In this document: piece after piece, positions 61,058 through 64,000 of the stretch
Layout: each line of letters starts with the position of its first letter
How positions within the stretch are numbered: position 1 is the first letter of the stretch
NCBI GenBank assembly: GCA_036675345.1
Contig: JAKFFE010000019.1
Location: forward strand, 310,001-374,000
Direction of reading: 5' to 3'
Length of the DNA stretch: 64,000 nucleotides
Origin: JALYOC01 sp036675345
GTDB taxonomy: Bacteria; Myxococcota; Myxococcia; Myxococcales; Myxococcaceae
Position numbers and translations under genes: made by a program
Notes under the pieces: model-generated
The model's database searches: none
The model's input: the letters and a program-made list of their open reading frames with translations, nothing else
Told to the model about the DNA's origin: nothing

Positions 61058-63001
61058 CTACGCCGCGTTCAACCACTGCTCGTAGGCGTCGAATCCGTAG
61101 AGCCGTCCCAGGAAGTCCTTCACCAGGTCGGCGGCGTCCTTGGAACCACCCGGCTGGAGGATGTGGCGGCGGTAGCGGGTGGCGGCCTCGCGGTCCATCA
61201 GCCCCTGCTGCTTGAAGACGGTGAACAGGTCCTTCGCGATCACCAGGCTCCACATGTACGTGTAGTAGATGGCCGAGTACCCATCCAGGTGCCCGAAGGA
61301 GAGATGGAAGAACGTCCCGTCGATGAACCGGAACGGGGTGTAGCGCTCCTGCATCTCCTTCACCAACCGGGTGCTGTCCAGCTGGCCCGGGTCGCGCTGA
61401 TAGAGGTTGAGGCTCAACGCCGCGTAGAACATCTGCTGGCGCACCCACAGCCCCTTGCCGAACTCGTCGGCCTTCTTCATCCGCAGCACCAGCTCCGAGG
61501 GGATCGGCTCGCCGCTCTCCACGTGCTTGCCGAAGGACTGCAGGGTGCCCGGGTCCCAGGCCCACTCCTCCAGCATCTGGGAGGGCGCCTCCACGAAGTC
61601 CCACTCGGTGCGGACCCCGGAGAGTCCGGCCCAGCGGGTGTTCCCGCCCAGGATGTGGTGCAGCAGGTGGCCGAACTCGTGGAAGAAGGTCTCCACGTCG
61701 CCATGCTCCATCAGCGCCGGCTCCGCGCCGGGGAGGGGGAAGTTGCACATCAACACCCCCTCCGGCAGCCGGTGGTCCCGCTTCCCGCTGGTGAGGGTGA
61801 ACTGGGCGGCGTGCTTGTACTTCCCCTCCCGCGGATGCATGTCCAGGAAGAAGCGGCCCAGCAGGGTCTCCCCCTCCAGCACGTCGTAGGCCTCCACCTC
61901 CGGATGCCACACCGGCGCCTCGGGGACCTTCCGGTAGGTCAGCCCGAACATGCGGGCGGTGGTGTCCAACACTCCCTGCTGGACCCGGGTGTACTCGAAG
62001 TACTGGCGGGCGGCCTGGGCGTCGTAGCCGTAGTCCTCGGCGCGGATCCGGTTCTCCAGATACTGCTGATCCCAGGGGTTGACCCGCTCCGCTCCCGGGG
62101 TCTCCTTCCGCTTCCGCTCCAGCAAGGTGGCGAAGTCACGGCCGGCGCGCGCCTGGGCCGCCTCGGCGATCTTCTCGATGAACTCGCCGGCCGCCTGCGC
62201 CGAGCGGATCATCTTGTCCTCGGTCGCGTACGCCGCCCAGCTGGGGTAGCCCAGCAGGTTGGCCAGCTCATGACGGCCGGCCACCAGGCGGTCCAGCACC
62301 GAGAGGTTCTTGGGATGGGCGCGCTGCCGGTAGACCCGCCACAGCGCCTCGCGCGCCGACCCGCTCTTCGCGTAGGTCATGAACGGGACGTAGTCCGGAT
62401 AGTCGGAGGTGATCCGCACCTTGCCGTTGGCCTGGGGCTTGTGGTTGCGGACGTAGTCCTCGGGCAGCCCCGCCAGGTCCGCGGGATCCACCTCCACCCA
62501 GCGGACGTCCTCCCGGATGTTGCGATCGAACTCCTGACCGATCTTGACCAGCTCCTCGTTCAGCGCCCGGACCCGCTCCCGGGTCGGCTGATCGCGGTCC
62601 ACGCCCGCCCGACGGAAGTCGCGCAGGACCTTCTCCACCCACTTGCGGGTGGAGGCGTCCTGGGCGGAGAGGTCGATCGCCGAGAGCGCGTCGTACACCC
62701 CGCGGTCCAGGGAGATCTCGGTGGCCAGCTTCTCCGCCTGCTGCTCGCACTCCTCGGCGTGCTGACGCATCGCCGCCTCCGGGTGGGCGTTGCGGACCAC
62801 GCTGGCCCGGGCGGCGGTGTCGCTGACCGCGGCGGTGGCCTCGTCGTAGGCCTCCAGCGCCCGGACTGGATCGCGGGGAGCGGCCATCGCCTTGAGGGCG
62901 GCGATCCGCTCCCGCGCGCCGTGGAGGGCCTCATCGGCAGTGCGGCGGTACTCGGTGGGGGTGGCGGTGACCAGCTTGGATGCGTCGGGGACCAGGGCCA
63001 T
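61058..63001 (-). CDS. M3-family oligopeptidase
   Basis: A 647-residue cytoplasmic metallopeptidase related to thimet oligopeptidase and oligopeptidase A, which trim short peptides. The zinc motif HEFGH is at 441-445 within FHEFGHLLHHIL, with the third ligand Glu in DFVEAPSQMLEEWA. The closing segment DGYSAIYYTYMWSLVIAKDL carries the conserved Gly-Tyr hinge of the family. The length and motif order are normal. AGAGGAGG lies a few bases before the ATG. No signal peptide. Confidence 0.94.
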   Translation of the reverse strand: MALVPDASKLVTATPTEYRRTADEALHGARERIAALKAMAAPRDPVRALEAYDEATAAVSDTAARASVVRNAHPEAAMRQHAEECEQQAEKLATEISLDRGVYDALSAIDLSAQDASTRKWVEKVLRDFRRAGVDRDQPTRERVRALNEELVKIGQEFDRNIREDVRWVEVDPADLAGLPEDYVRNHKPQANGKVRITSDYPDYVPFMTYAKSGSAREALWRVYRQRAHPKNLSVLDRLVAGRHELANLLGYPSWAAYATEDKMIRSAQAAGEFIEKIAEAAQARAGRDFATLLERKRKETPGAERVNPWDQQYLENRIRAEDYGYDAQAARQYFEYTRVQQGVLDTTARMFGLTYRKVPEAPVWHPEVEAYDVLEGETLLGRFFLDMHPREGKYKHAAQFTLTSGKRDHRLPEGVLMCNFPLPGAEPALMEHGDVETFFHEFGHLLHHILGGNTRWAGLSGVRTEWDFVEAPSQMLEEWAWDPGTLQSFGKHVESGEPIPSELVLRMKKADEFGKGLWVRQQMFYAALSLNLYQRDPGQLDSTRLVKEMQERYTPFRFIDGTFFHLSFGHLDGYSAIYYTYMWSLVIAKDLFTVFKQQGLMDREAATRYRRHILQPGGSKDAADLVKDFLGRLYGFDAYEQWLNAA

Positions 63002-63085
63002 GGCCTCCTCTCTAACGGCCGGCGGCCCTCCGGCAAAGGGTTGCCGTCACCGCTGACCACTACTCGACCGGGCAGACGCTGCCGC

Positions 63086-64000
63086 TCAGGGGGCGGACCT
63101 CCGGGTCCCGCCCACCGCTCCCCGGGCTCCCCAGCCGGAATAGTCCAGCGGCGCCCCGGTGAAGTCATAGGCATCCAGGCTCCAGCCGCCGTCCCGGGAG
63201 CGCAGCAGGTACAGCGCCGGCCCATCGAACACCGCCGCGCCCAGCTGCCCCCCTCCCTCCAGCGGGCAGTGCAGGTACTCGTTGCCCTCGAAGAACCCCT
63301 GCAGCACCAGCTGGGGAGCCCCGCCATCGGGAGCACGCTGGGTCAGCAGCGCCACCCCGCCGTCCACGTTCACCCACTGCTCCACCGAGCCGGGGGTCTG
63401 GGCGGAGATCACCTCCGCCCGCCACAGCACCCCGGCGTCCTCGGCGACGAAGGACCGCACCCACAGGCCCTGCTCGTCTTGGGCACAGGGGTCCACGAAC
63501 GGGGTGGTGCAGGAGCGATAGAGGGAGAAGGACGCGGTGCGGGTCAGCAGCACGAGCTCTCCTTGCGGATGGATCGGCTCGCCGGCGGCGCCGGCGGCGG
63601 CGAGCAACGTCGAGCCGCCGCCATCGGTTTGCACCAGCAGCTCTCCTCCCACCATCAGCCGCCCCAGGCCGATCGCCACGCCCGGACCGGTGGGAACCTC
63701 CACCTTCCAGTCGGTCTGCAGCGCCCCGCCGTCGGGAGTCACCCGCGAGACGAAGCCGCCGGACACCGCGAGGTAGAGGGCATCCACTTCGTCCAGCACC
63801 AGCTGCGGCGGTTGCCAGGTGTCCTCGAGCACAAAGCCCTGGCCGGTCCCGCCGTCGGTGGGCAGCAGCCACAGGGACGCAGGCGCCGGGGTGCCGCCGT
63901 CCTCTGGGACGCCGCCGTCCTCTCCGCCATCCGCCGGGTCCGACTCGCCGCCGTCCGGCCCGGACCCTGGCAACGCGAGCCACAGCTCCCCACCGGTGGA
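63086..64000 (-). CDS. Asp/Gly-rich, probably secreted protein, N-terminus beyond window
   Basis: About 305 residues are visible, open at the window edge; the frame continues upstream with no start. The visible N-terminal part is an Asp-Gly-Gly-rich linker (SDPADGGEDGGVPEDGG) typical of myxobacterial lipoproteins. The rest is beta-rich with repeated blade-like segments (VDALYLAVSGGFVSRVTPDG, VAIGLGRLMVGGELLVQ), suggesting a beta-propeller. Two cysteine pairs (YRSCTTPFVDPCAQ) may form disulfides. A signal peptide or lipobox is expected upstream but cannot be seen. Function unknown. Confidence 0.65.
   Translation of the reverse strand, partial: STGGELWLALPGSGPDGGESDPADGGEDGGVPEDGGTPAPASLWLLPTDGGTGQGFVLEDTWQPPQLVLDEVDALYLAVSGGFVSRVTPDGGALQTDWKVEVPTGPGVAIGLGRLMVGGELLVQTDGGGSTLLAAAGAAGEPIHPQGELVLLTRTASFSLYRSCTTPFVDPCAQDEQGLWVRSFVAEDAGVLWRAEVISAQTPGSVEQWVNVDGGVALLTQRAPDGGAPQLVLQGFFEGNEYLHCPLEGGGQLGAAVFDGPALYLLRSRDGGWSLDAYDFTGAPLDYSGWGARGAVGGTRRSAP

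Overview
The window reads as a stretch of chromosome from a high-G+C member of the Myxococcota, most likely close to the Myxococcaceae/Archangiaceae. This is inferred from the gene content: two large Ser/Thr protein kinases (one with the HRDISPAN active-site variant and an FHA domain), histidine kinases with altered sensor or catalytic domains, a two-domain KaiC-like ATPase, many lipoproteins (several rich in Asp-Gly-Gly), a 3,173-residue TPR protein, and a PilT-type ATPase. No rRNA, tRNA, insertion sequence, prophage or CRISPR array was found. Coding density is very high, with many 4-base start/stop overlaps (ATGA or GTGA).

Layout. 1-2846 (+): end of a metal ABC transporter ATPase and its permease, a small membrane protein, a DUF4230-like protein and a lipoprotein. 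2850-6837 (-): a KaiC-like ATPase, a histidine kinase and a TPR/DUF1444-like protein, apparently one operon. 7126-9988 (+): three-gene proton-translocating transhydrogenase pntAA-pntAB-pntB. 9992-12046 (-): hybrid kinase whose ATP-binding motifs are eroded. 12151-13949 (+): DUF2270 membrane protein and NAD-type isocitrate dehydrogenase. 13961-15714 (-): VKOR-DsbA fusion overlapping a SUI1-like factor. 15829-20339: YgfZ-like protein, a repeat-bearing lipoprotein with a clear terminator, a LarA-like protein (-) and phosphofructokinase. 20336-31222 (-): queC, a lipoprotein and the giant TPR gene. 31384-33732 (+): Ser/Thr kinase with a degenerate cyclase domain. 33736-40703 (-): TSP3-like lipoprotein, NlpC/P60-like lipoprotein and a 1,770-residue polytopic zinc-ribbon protein.

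40704-41131 is non-coding, with two unexplained repeat families. 41132-43041 (-) is argC-argB; 43113-43868 (-) is a MerR/TipA-type regulator with a textbook 19-bp-spacer promoter and palindromic operator; 44040 (+) is an AstA-like acyltransferase. 45073-49051 holds a transglutaminase-like protein, a secreted protein and an HPII-type catalase. 49249-55657 (+) is the most unusual part: a chemoreceptor fused to a family 5 peptide-binding domain that is predicted to sit in the cytoplasm, then an FHA-containing Ser/Thr kinase 18 bp downstream and a PilZ protein 40 bp further on. The rest is a P-domain metalloprotease (-), an M20 peptidase (+), a PilT-like ATPase (-), an M3 oligopeptidase (-) and a partial Gly/Asp-rich protein at the edge.

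Taken together the window mixes housekeeping metabolism with a heavy load of signalling proteins. Several of these carry substitutions at catalytic positions, so regulation by binding rather than catalysis is a recurring theme.
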